NCBI GenBank assembly: GCA_002633025.1
Contig: NMRB01000019.1
Span: forward strand, 799,108-863,107
Direction of reading: 5' to 3'
Length of the DNA: 64,000 nt
DNA from: Notospermus geniculatus
Lineage: Eukaryota > Nemertea > Pilidiophora > Heteronemertea > Lineidae
Below are positions 11,195 to 22,900 of this stretch, one piece after another. Both the position numbers and the translations under genes were made by a program. A model generated the notes under the pieces. The model saw only the letters and a list, made by a program, of their open reading frames with translations. It was not told where the DNA came from and searched no databases. Numbering within the stretch: the stretch's first letter is position 1; the number at the start of each line of letters is the position of its first letter.

Positions 11195-14100
11195 TCAATT
11201 CATACGCAGCGTTGAATTCCCGCCAGAAATCTTGGCTTCGGCAACAGTCGTTTCTCGCAGTTTCGAGAAATAATACCTTGTAAATATTCCCACTACCAAG
11301 GTTAATATCATACAGAAAATGAGCAAAGTCCTTCTTAATATGAGTTGAGAAGCCGTCAGTTTCTTTGGTAACTCCTGCGGCAAACTCGCCAGACGACCGA
11401 GTATTGCTGAAAACAAGACCATACGATGCGTTCAGTGGACTGTGTATAGCCTACTGACATCTATTACAAGCTCTACTGCATCGGAAGGGCTGGCTGTTCT
11501 TGGCCATCATTAATTTTTCTGAGACTTGCAGGAAATTTCCTGATAATCTTTGACCCTTGCTTTGTATGGATGAAAAAAGGAGCCCATGCACTTTGTGGAT
11601 CATTTGAACGCATACATGTACAAAAGAGACGTGAACAGGAAAGTTTTGGTTTTTAGTACGTTGGCTCTTCCATGAACAAACCAATCGCCATCAATGTCAT
11701 GTTACTTACGATATGTTTCCTTCGTCAAATTTTCATTCTTTGATGAACCTTTTCCGTCAGTACTGTCGCGTCTGCCATCCTTCTCGATATTTTCCAATGG
11801 GCATAAACCAGACCTAATCTGTGCCTGGAACATATTTCAGTGGATTATAACACCATATTCTTTTGATATTTTATGTTTTATGTTTCTAGCTTGTCATAAT
11901 GGCATGAGTACGTCAACCGTTGGAAATCGGTAAAGCATTTTGAATCTATTCTTTTGGATTAGTTTTCCGGAGGGTTCCACGATATGGCAAATTGTATGTA
12001 CACTCATGGAAAAAAGTAAATGGACAGCAGTTTTTCTTGAATATCTCCAAACCATTTCGATGTAGGAGACTGAGCCTACCATATGTGATAGCAAATTTCC
12101 CTGGCTATCTAGTGATATCAAAGTCCAGAAAATCCGGTGAAATCCACCTTTGATAGAAGGAATTTTGTGAAGTCATGTTTTTCGCGACTTTTTTATTTGC
12201 AGGTTTTCACTGAAAATTTTTATAGCAGTGTGTTCCTCTCATCGAGAGCTTTCATATCATATCTTAAATTTTCAATTATTTTAATTAGAAAGGTGGTTTT
12301 TAACCACTTTTATCGAATTTATTCTGCACATGCCAGACAAACCTTTGACGCAGTCCCTTGCTGTCATTGTCCTGTTGAGTAGATCAGAATAAATAGCCAT
12401 TCAATAGCTTTTTGTGTGTTGACGTGTGCTTGTGGTCATAGGCCTGCACTCAGTTGATAGGAAATTCACCCACACAAGTCAAATAGCGTCAAAGTGAATT
12501 TAGATCAATGAAGTTTACTGTTAGTCAACCACAGTTACCCAATGAGTATCACAAGTGGACCGTGTTAAAAAATTGACCCTATGTAGGAAATTGACCGTCT
12601 AACCACAACCTTCAATGACTTGGTTTTGCTCATTCATTGTGAAGTAGAAATGACAACACAGCTCACAATGGGCTGGAGAGGGCTTTTTCAAAGGTGTGTC
12701 TGGCATGTGCAGAATAAATTCGATAAAAGTGGTTAAAAACCACCTTTCTAATGAAAATAATTGAAAATTTAAGATATGATATGAAAGCTCTCGATGAGAG
12801 GAATACACTCATATAAAAATTTTCACTGAAAACCTGCAAATAAAAAAGTAGCCAAAAACATGACTTTACAAAATTCCTTCTATCTAAGGTGGATTTCACC
12901 GGATTATCTGGACTTTGATATCATCAGATAGCCAGGACAATTTGCTATCACATATGTTAGGCTCAGTCTCCTACATCTCAATGGTTTAGAGATATTCAAG
13001 AAAAACTGCTGTCCATTTACTTTTTTCCATGAGTGTACATGTACACTCATGGAAAAAAGTAAATGGACAGCAGTTTTTCTTGAATATCTCCAAACCATTG
13101 CGATGTAGGAGAGTGAGCCTAACATATGTGATAGCAAATTTTCCTGGCTATCTGGTGGTATCAAAGTCCAGAAAATCCGGTGAAATCCACCTTTGATAGA
13201 ATGAATTTTGTAAAGTCATGTTTTTGGCTACTTTTTTATTTGCAGGTTTTCAGTGAAAATTTTTATAGGAGTGTGTTCCTCTTATCGAGAGCTTTCATAT
13301 CATATCTTAAATTTTCAATTATTTTCATTAGAAAGGTGGTTTTTAACCACTTTTATCGAAATTATTCTGCACATGCCAGACACACCTTTGAAAAGGCCCT
13401 CTCCGGCCTATTGTGAGCTGTGTTGTGATTTCTACTTCACAATGAATGAGCAAAACCAAGTCATGGAAGGTAGTGGTCAGACGGTCAATTTCCTACATAG
13501 GGTCAATTTTTAATACCGTCCACTTGTCATACTCCATTGGGTACTGGCTTGACCGGTGGTTGACCAACTCAACTGTAAAGTTTATTGATCTAAATTCAAT
13601 TTCACATTATTTGAATTGTGTGGTGAATTTTCTATCAACTGAGTGCAGGCCTATAACCACACGCACACGTCAATACACAAAAAGCTATTGAAACCCCATT
13701 TTATTCTGATCTACTCAACAGGACAATGACAGCAAGGGATTGTGTCAAAGGTGTGTCTGGCATGTGCAAAATAATTTTGATAAAAGTGGTTAAAAACTAC
13801 CTTTCTGATTAAAATAATTGGAAATTGAAGATGTGATATAAAAGCTCTCGATGAGAGGAACACACTCCTATAAAAATTTTCAGTGAAAACCTGCAAATAA
13901 AAAAGTAGCCAAAAACATGACTTTACATAATTCCTTCTCTCAAAGGTTGATTTCACCGGATTTTCCGAACTTTGATATCATCAGATAGCCAGGAAAATTT
14001 GCTATCACATATGTTAGGCTCAGTCTCCTACATCGTAATGGTTTGGAGATATTCAAGAAAAACTGCTGTCCATTTACTTTTTTCCATGAGTGTACATACA

Positions 14101-17100
14101 AAATGTATGTATTTCGATTTTTCATTTAAAACCTAAAACCTTCAAACGTACCATATATGCTTGTTTCTCCCAGTCTGTGTGATAGACAATGATGAAATAA
14201 GTAATTCCTTCAAAAAACATGGCTATTGTTACACCCCACCATAAACCTAAAATTATTGAAAGATGGATGAAGAGGTGATCAATGGCAATGGTTTTCGGAT
14301 TATATATACATGTATGTATGTGTGTGTGTGTGGGGGGGGATCAATCGCTACACTTAGTACAGCCAATAATTCTAGAACACAAACGATTCCATATAGAACT
14401 CCTCTCCGTTGACACTCAGCATCCTTTGGACCCTGTTTTGGGGGCAGAAGGTCCAAAACGGATTTTAATGTTTTCCTTGTCATAATGACTGGGTAAATTA
14501 CAAGAATATCCCGACACCAGGTACTGCTGGAACAAACTACAGAGCCACAAAGTCGGTAGCTCTACATACCCGCAGATTTTAAGTATGTGAGAAACATCAT
14601 ACAGATTCCAGCAGGCAGACCGATCAAACACATTGCAATGAAGACGATGATTACAGCAATGGTCTGCCGTCCACAACCCCGAAACACTCCATTGGAAACG
14701 TTCTGGAACAGAGCAGAAAATCGATGACATAGGCCTACACGTATATTTTGTTTTATGAGGTTCTCCAATTACTGGTACACATTTGCGACTCGACTGAATC
14801 CAACGTACTCAAGCCTTTCGGAGTTGAATTTATGACTCCAACCTGCACCGATGCGCTACCGTACTACAAAAGTACCCAGAAGGTAGGCTAGATTCGTGTA
14901 GAAAGACGATACCGTACCTCGGCGTCTTTCATCAAATGGCCCGACAACCAAGTCCAAAGAATTACTTACAGCAGTACAGTCAAATATTTGATAAAGTGCC
15001 AGGATCGGTATTAAGTTACTGGTCAGGTCGATCACAGCTCTGAAAGATAATATCTGTACGTCAACGAAGAACACCAGACAGGAACAACATCAGGATCTGG
15101 CCGGGGGCCGGAATCTGGGGGCTTACAATAATGTCGCTGTGTACATGTAGGCCTACTGTACATGCGTAGCTGAGCAGCTGAAATTGAATATGGGGCTTCA
15201 ATAGACGTGTACATGACGGTGTACATGTAGTTAAACGCACTTGAAAGCCCTTTTCTAGGTTGCATGTGAATACCCGAGAGAAACCTCAAACAAGTAGCAA
15301 ACACTACACATGTAGCCGCCATTAACAGGTTTTTAGAAACTCTAATCACCATCACATTATTTTGGAACAGATACTTACGTATCGTGTGAAACAATCATTG
15401 GTATATATCCTCTGAGACTAAGCAAGAGAACCGTCATAACGAGCGCCAAGGCCAATCCGAGTGTGTAACCTGCAATCATGGCCCTCCTAGCTTGCTTCGG
15501 TTCCTTCGCTCCGAGGAGTTGGCCGACACGAATGTTACACCCAACACCTATACCAATTGTCACCTGAAATAGACATATAGGCCTACATGTATATCGACTG
15601 AGGATAAAACGAGGTTCGTTATGTACCAGATGATCGTACCCTTAAAATGCAAGACAAAAGAGACACCATGATAGATAATTCTAGATAATTCTATTTCTGA
15701 TCACTTACAATAAAACATGCGAAGGCCAACTGAAACATTATGGCCTGTGCCCCTAGCTCCACCTTGCCGAGAGTCCCAGCTAGCAATGTCCCTGTCTCGA
15801 GGGCCCCGAACTGCAGCAAGAACATCAGAAGACCTGCTACGGCAAGTTTCAGGTAGGATCCCCAATCCTGGAAGAGGTCCCAACTCCAGCCGCCCCATGT
15901 CTGCTTGTACATTTTTGTCACTACAATGTAGGCCAATGCACACGCGGTCATGGTCCAGTCGCCGAGGACCTGAGAAAGTGCAGCTCCCCTGGAAGATGAC
16001 GTCATTCATCTTAAATAATATCATCAGTTAAATTTGTTTTCCTCGCCAATACGTTGCAAGAGAGGAACTGTCAGTGTTGCTTTGAGTGGTTATCGGCCCT
16101 GATGAGCAGCGATGTCCCTTTTCATTTGGTGGGAGAATTCTTTCTTCCTATAGTACCTTCAAGGCTGCAATATTTCGGAGGCAAGATGACCTACTGTGGA
16201 ACAAACTGCCGTTACGTGTGACATTCGCCATGCTATCTGTTTAAACACTCACGGAAGGACAATTTGGAAGTTTTTTTTCACCTTCTAAGACTTCAAGATT
16301 GCTGATACATATACAGTCATATTGTATACGTCGACGGAAGGACAACTGGGAAATTTTTCACTTTCTAAGATTTCGAGATAGCTGATACATACATGACAGT
16401 ATATCTATACGTCGGCACATGAAGCATAACTGAACTATAATTGGTTGTTCTGAGGCATTTGTCATTTACTACAATCGAATAACGCCTTGACTCGAACTTA
16501 CTCAATTCCAAATTCAAGGTAAGTTACGAGGAGAAACTGAAAAGACACGTTGACACCCACGCCTGCTATTCCAAACGCAATCACTGGTAGCGTTATGCCC
16601 TGAAAGTAAAAGAGAATCTTCTGAATCACTTGCTCGCAATGAAAGAAGGGGACTTCTAAATTAAACGTGGATGTGTTTTACGAATGCTCGGGTGAATGCT
16701 ATACTGCACCTGATTTCTCAGATATTTGTAGGAAATAGAGAACATGGTTTGGCCCTGAAATAAAGGGAAATAAAGGTGATGTACATGTACATGTTTTTAC
16801 TTTCGACTTTTACTATCACTGTCATGTCTGTAATTTTTGTCACGAGGTANGTAATCCACATAATAACTATCGCTCTCTGTAGGTACAAACCAACCATCTT
16901 CTTGTTTGAGCTACCAAAGCACTGGAACCGTTAAAAAGAACTTAGCGAAGCGAATGCAGTTGGTTTATAAAAAGAAGTCAGACGAGGGTCTACAGACCTT
17001 TCATCAGGGTTTCTCCGAATACTGGCACCGGTCATTTAGATGGCGTTTACGAATGATTATAGGGAGGTTTCGCAAGCGCCCGGTTAGGCCCTACGACGAC

Positions 17101-18510
17101 GTTTATCTATTGTGTGGGTATACCCAAACAATAGATAAACGTCGTCATATGGCCTAACCGGGCGCTTGCGAAACCTCCCTATTGATACACAGTATTGCAC
17201 TAATCAAATATTGTTCCATACCTACCTGTGAAAAAAATGTGTCACAAGCAGTTGTCATCCCCTGACAGATGATTGCACCGAAGATATTCACGATCTGAAG
17301 ACGAGATTGACACAAATGGCGAACTCTTTTAGTATGTGTCTGCAGGACGCAACATAACATAGGCACTGGAACAACGCCAATCAAACCTCAATTCGTTATT
17401 GGGCCCATCACGTTTTTAATTTCATTTCATTTATTTAATTTATTTTATTTTTGGACACTGACACAGAAAATGCTTACAATAAATGAATGGGTAAGTAAAC
17501 AAAGGTGTTACATAAAACATAAGTTAAAACATTCATTGCACAATATAAGCTAGCCGGTGTCCAAGGGGCTAACCCAGCACCAAATTGGGCAGTTGAGGGC
17601 GCCCAAAGTAAAATTCATTTAATAAAACAAATATGAAACTGAATACAAAACTATCTAAGAAACGATAAATACAATGAAGGAGAAAATTAAAACTATGGTA
17701 TGTAATAAAACACAAAGACTAGGCGCGACAAGTTGGGCACCTGCAGCGACCCACCCATGTACAAGGCATGCTTGAAAATTTTTGACCCGACCTGTCAATC
17801 ATATCTATGATCCTTGCCTACTCACCGCGTTAGCAAGTCCCATACCATCGAGGTACTTTGTCCCTAAGGGTCCGATAAACATCAAACCGATTGGTACCAT
17901 TATCATCGAACACAAACCTATCACAGCCTGGAAGTGATGAGGAAAGGTGATCAGGATCAGTACGTTTTGCAACTTGGCACCCATCGATTGAACAAATACA
18001 TGCACTATACAATTGCTGAGATACTAGATTGCAGAAACGAAACACCGGGAAAGCTGCAGGATGAAGGAAGATGGTTGCTCAGATATTTAAAGAGCAATTA
18101 TGAATTATGCTTATGAGTCGCGGGAATGTCTTCGGCTGATGGATTTAGCCCCATGCACTCTGCAAGTTAGTAACGAACACATGTATTTCGGACGTTATTT
18201 GCAAGAAGTCTATAAAGATGATCCTGCAGGACTTACGATTGTCCAGGAATAGCTGAAGACGTCCCATAATTCGCTCAGATACCAATGAGGGATGATGCCC
18301 CATTTTTTCTTGGTTGACTCTCCTACAACAAAGGAAGGAACAGAATTACACACTGTTTTTCTCTATTAGTATTGTTGACGTAAGGTCTTGGGAGGGGTGC
18401 ATGAGAGTGGTACAGAGAACCAAAATTGAACCCATAATAGTACACTCTTGTCTACATTTACCTTTCTCTTTGGGTGAGGATCCAATATGCTGCGACGTCG
18501 CCATGGCCAT
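11195..18510 (-). CDS. MATE-2: MATE/SLC47-type cation-H+ antiporter, interrupted by an N
   Basis: Exons on the minus strand: 18462-18510 (ATG at 18510), 18237-18322, 17826-17927, 17226-17294, 16851-16921 (broken at the N), [149-nt exon remainder and 43-nt exon missing], 16710-16754, 16502-16599, 15709-15988, 15379-15563, 14970-15039, 14570-14702, 14152-14246, 11710-11824, 11195-11406. Lengths and phases equal those of MATE-1. The last exon encodes LRRTLLIFCMILTLVVGIF, a 13th helix as in animal MATEs, then stops at 11195. Exon 5 reads correctly to IVIMWIT and then turns to intron-like sequence at the N, so the loss is probably an assembly gap rather than a mutation. The intron 11825-14151 is almost entirely two foldback elements. 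An acceptor-like CAG before 18543 points to a non-coding first exon farther upstream. Confidence 0.88.
11998..13038. mobile_element. 1-kb foldback element E1 in a MATE-2 intron
   Basis: The long inverted arms start GTACACTCATGGAAAAAAG at the left and end with its complement at the right, each roughly 0.35-0.4 kb, around a unique centre of about 0.3 kb. Open frames of 60-86 codons on both strands are only arm sequence. No transposase is seen. Confidence 0.85.
13039..14096. mobile_element. 1-kb foldback element E2, opposed to E1
   Basis: It has the same termini as E1. Its centre (13410-13740) is the reverse complement of the E1 centre (12370-12690), so E2 is an inverted copy of E1 placed end to end. 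The pair forms a 2.1-kb inverted repeat, each half of which is itself a foldback. Confidence 0.85.
16850..16850. other. Ambiguous base / probable assembly gap
   Basis: A lone N lies in the middle of MATE-2 exon 5, exactly where its homology to MATE-1 exon 6528-6676 stops. Half of that exon and the next exon are missing. Confidence 0.8.
17060..17181. mobile_element. Near-perfect hairpin MITE, TAGGGAGGTTTCGCAA ends
   Basis: Two arms of about 58 bp meet with almost no loop; the arms contain GCGCCCGGTTAGGCC and GATAAACGTCGTC words. It lies in the intron between MATE-2 exons 17226-17294 and 16921. Its half-copy is at 39914-39975. Confidence 0.9.
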
Positions 18511-18543
18511 GTCGACTGTCTCCCTTCGACGTCCCCGTTAACG

Positions 18544-19900
18544 CTGAACGAATTAAAGGATGTTTTGCCTAGATGAGATGAACTCCAAATAAGCCTCCCT
18601 TCTGACAAACTGTCGTTCGGATTCCGCTTCTTAGTTATTCACACGAAAAATATCGTTGAAGGATGATATTAAGTACATTTCAATATCAAAATGCACAAAA
18701 AAAAGAAAGATGAGCATATGACGTTTGAAGTGCATCGGTTGTGTACATTTCGTTATTAATCTGTTCAACATGATCAGTCAACGGTTGTCAGTAACACCTG
18801 TCATCTAACTCGTCATGTACGCTATAAGAGAATAGGGGTGTGCCGAGCATCCATCAGGACAAGACAATCAAACTACTGCGCTTATTGAAGATGCGGCATA
18901 CATGTAGCATGCAATATTGCTTTGTCACTGACAACAAATTATTGGTATATACATGTAGGCCTACATATATTTTTGGACATCCACTCAAATAACACTTGAT
19001 AATTCCACTTGGCAAACCAAAACTGACCACAGCACTGGGTGCCGGTGTATTCATTCATCAAAACAATGTAAAATCAAGGCAACGTCTTGAGAAAAAACTA
19101 CTTTATTGAAATTTCGATGTTGCTTACATTGTTCTGTTTTGTGAAAAAAAACTTTTGTGAAATTACATTTTTCTGTGGTACAAGCTATGACATAAAAACA
19201 CAACAATGCAGGTGCACTGTACAGCATGCACTGCATGATGTACAGCATGCATTTGTCACGGTTTTTCGGGGATCAGTTTCGGTGTATCGTTCACGCGCTG
19301 GCATCCCACTCTATTCTTTTTAGCAGTGTTGCATATTTCCATCCACTTAATCGGGGATAAGACGTGACATTCCGCACCTCGTATGAAGTAGCCTGACTAC
19401 AACAATGTGTACCAAATTGCCTCGTCATAAAGCTTACATGTAAATTTAATTCATGTCAGTGTTTGTCCGCCCCCCCCCCCCCGCATCCTTAAAGGACCAC
19501 GATATTGCTACTTTTTTCTCGACAGACGGCGCAACTGCGCCACTCTCCAACCCAGGGACTAAGGACGTTGTCGGCGAATTGACCCACCTTACTACATACA
19601 TTTTGTAATGCATTTTGTAGTCGTCTTACTGCCGCTAGGTGGCCCCCTCTATGCCAGCAGTAATAAATAACGCATTTGAGATCCAATACCGAGCTCCTTT
19701 AAAACGAATCAAAAGCGAAAAAATTTGATTTAGAAATAGATTTTGAAAGGGGACGAATTTTCGGGGAAAATGTAAACAAACTTCTCCAGAATATCAACAA
19801 AAGAAATTTTCGTGCATTGTGATTGGCTGAATTTTCTGTTTACAAACACCATCCAAATGTAAACAAAATCCGCTTTTGATTCGCTTTAACTGTTCGCTCA
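18544..19900. other. Intergenic region between MATE-2 and MATE-3
   Basis: I see no gene. It contains a C homopolymer at about 19470-19483, a TGTACAGCATGCA repeat at about 19215-19252 and a CCGCTAGGTGGCCCC motif at 19631-19645 that resembles the CTCF core consensus. The MATE-2 promoter and any 5' UTR exon should lie in its left part. Confidence 0.6.
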
Positions 19901-22900
19901 TCATGATAATGTCGAATTACACAACGGTATCGAGTAATTTCCATCAATGATGGTACCGTTTACAACTACTGTCCCATTAGGCACATAGGGCAAACACAGT
20001 CTCGCCATTTCTCGTGGGAACGAGAATTTCAACCTCACAAATACTCCTATTCCAAGGATTCCAAGAAAACAGAGGATGAACAGTGTTCTCCTGAACAGCA
20101 GCTGGTGTGGCGTCAGCATTACCGGCTCCTCCAGTGAGGTCAGATTGGGCTGACTGGATTGGAATTCACCGCAGTACCGTTTCTTCTCACTCGTTGCATT
20201 TGGGAGATGCCCGTTTGAGAGAATCACTGGAACAAACGAGGAGAGATGGAACTGATCATCGTCAATGTACGGCAGTCGGAATCAACGATTAGGCCTACAT
20301 TGCTGCATATCCTTCATGAATTGTTTTCAAGCGGCGAATCCACTCTCGCGATTTTGGCTTGAGACGGGGTTGCGATCACCTTAGGGACTTCCCATTGCCA
20401 TATTTGGTGATCGCAAGGGATCGCAACCTCGTCAAGCCAAAAAGACAGTAGGCCTATTGCAAATGTATCGGGTACGGTACCGGTAGCTTTCCAAAGTTGT
20501 TTTTTGACCGAACACCTACGATGTTTTTCATCTGAAGATATCTCCAAGTCATTCTCGTCGTCATGCACACTGTCCTTACTGATACCAGAGTCTTTCTCCT
20601 TCTTTTTTTCGAACATTCCTGCCCTAATCTGTGCCATGTGGGCTTGTTTATCCCAGTCTGTTCGGTACACAGACACCAGATAGGCGATTCCTTCACATAC
20701 CATAGCGATGGTCATACCCCACCAGAAACCTGAAAATCCGTTACGAAAATTGTGCCGTAGGGTTTCGAAAGAGTGCAACAAAAATGCCGACCACGAAAAT
20801 TGCCTGTATGAGCAACGAAAGTGGTGAAGTAGCTTCACGTACATGTAGGCCCGAGTAAGCATCAACACGTACCTGCTGACTTCAGTTCCGTCAGCAACAT
20901 CATACACACTCCCGCTGGTAAACCAACTAGGTACATCCCAGCAAACACGATTGTTGCTGCTGTGATCTGCCTGCCACATCCTCTTAGTACCCCGGTGGAA
21001 ACACCCTGAGACATACAAAACAGTTGTTTGAAAAGATGTGGTGCATTACAATGTATTGTAAAAATCCGTCTTCCAAAGAGTGAAAACTGTTGACAAGAAT
21101 ACTTACGGCAGTGCAGTCACATATGTAATACAGAGCAAGAATTGGCAACAAACTGCTTGTTAAGTCAACAACGGCACTGAAAGAAAGCAAGTGTCAAACT
21201 TGTCAAAATATCGGATATCTGTTCATCAATGTACATGTACATGTACGTACATGTTTGCATGTACATGGATGTACAGATATCTGATGTCGGCTGGTGGGTA
21301 GACAATTGACGGCTTTAGGTCTATCATTCATGAATACATAGTCCTACATGCCCCCAACATGTGTGCATGTACGTAGATCACTTGTGCCGAATTTCACGGC
21401 GGATTTGTTACCTCTGAATTTAGAGAAAGGTGTGATAGGCCTACACATATGAACTGACAATAGATATATTGTTTACAGGATGAATCCCACTCATACGCTA
21501 TTCCGATGGTGATTCCTGAGGTATACCATTTCTAAAGGACCATTTTATGCTTCAGTATCGTACCTATCCTGGGAGAATATCCTTGGTATGTATGCTCGGA
21601 GGCTGAGCAGGAGAATGACCATGAAAATGGCAACGGTCCATGCAAGCGTGTACCCTGCAAAAACTGCCCTGCTCGCCTGTTTGGGATTGTTTGCTCCCAG
21701 GAGATGGCCGATTCGAATGTTACACCCAACTGCTATACCAATAGGAAACTGAAAATACGAGTAGGAAGTTGATATCATGGGTATAATGCCGTCATTCTTA
21801 AGAGCAAGTTAGAAACTTGGCAACACGGAAGAAATCTGAGTGTTATCAATGGAGATTGTGATATACCGGTAACAATGTCGTTCGCTGGGATGTCATTTTT
21901 AGGTGTGTTGTAATCGAAGAGCACGGGCTGAAAGCTTATGAAATCCTAAAGGAGACTGAAGCTAAGCGACACGGTCGGTCGTCAGAGACAGCTAGGAATC
22001 CCTGTAAACTTACCATGTAAGTTATAGACTCAATTTGGAACATTATAGACTGTGCGGCCAGTTGGGATTGACCAAGGGTACCCGCTAGTAACGTCCCTGC
22101 CTCGAATGCCCAGAACTGCAGTGACACCATAAGGAGACCAGCGATAGCTAACTTAAAGAAGGAGCCCCATTCTTGGAAAAGTGTCCACGTCAAACCATCC
22201 CAAGTGACTTTATAAGTCTTTGACACGATGATGTAGGTCGCTGTGCTTCCTGCCAAGGTGTAGAAACCAATAACCTGAGAGAGAGCAGCACCCCTAAAAG
22301 CAAACATTGTATCACATTGGGTACACTTTCATGGGAGAGTCCGGTCGATACAACCGTGGTACATGGAGAAAGATGGGTGTCCCCCCATTCGTATTTTGGT
22401 CGCACTGGCGTGGTGTATCACGTTAACTACCTGTACATGTATTTGTTGCAGTCATGGTGATGGTGACAATGGTTTCATGGTGTAATGTCTACCATCTGCA
22501 AGGCTTTTTCTACCTGACACGGTCCTACCTACTTACTCTACTCCCATATTGAGCTGATCAACCAGAATGAATTGAAAGAGGGCGTTCATTCCCAGACCAG
22601 AGAATCCAATAAACATTATTGGTCGGACGATATTCTGAATAAGTGAATGAAAAAAAAACTTGTACATGTATAGCGATCATTGCAGAAGAACGTGTTCATC
22701 AGGGATAGGCCCTACATGTTCTTTGACGGTGACCACATGCAACACCCATGAGTTGAGGAAACCTCAGTTTGTATTCTTTCTTTGATTCTTACATACCTGA
22801 TTTCGAAGGTATTTGCTGAGAACGGCGTACGAATATTGAGCCTGAATGAGAGAAAAATACATGTGCACATGAAATGTACATGAACATGCAGGCCTACATG

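Noticed and set aside
12137-13956. Many 60-86-codon frames on both strands in 12-14 kb that look like related small proteins
   Set aside because: They are the same foldback arm read in different copies and orientations; the similarity is that of the repeat, not of a gene family.
16906-17157. Open frame on the plus strand over MATE-2 exon 5 and the hairpin MITE
   Set aside because: It is antisense to a real exon and then runs through the hairpin element.
17400-17790. 3' end of a LINE retrotransposon in a MATE-2 intron
   Set aside because: AT-rich with a TTTGGACACTGAC and CCGGTGTCC inverted pair, but no reverse-transcriptase coding sequence or poly(A)/repeat tail was seen, so not called.
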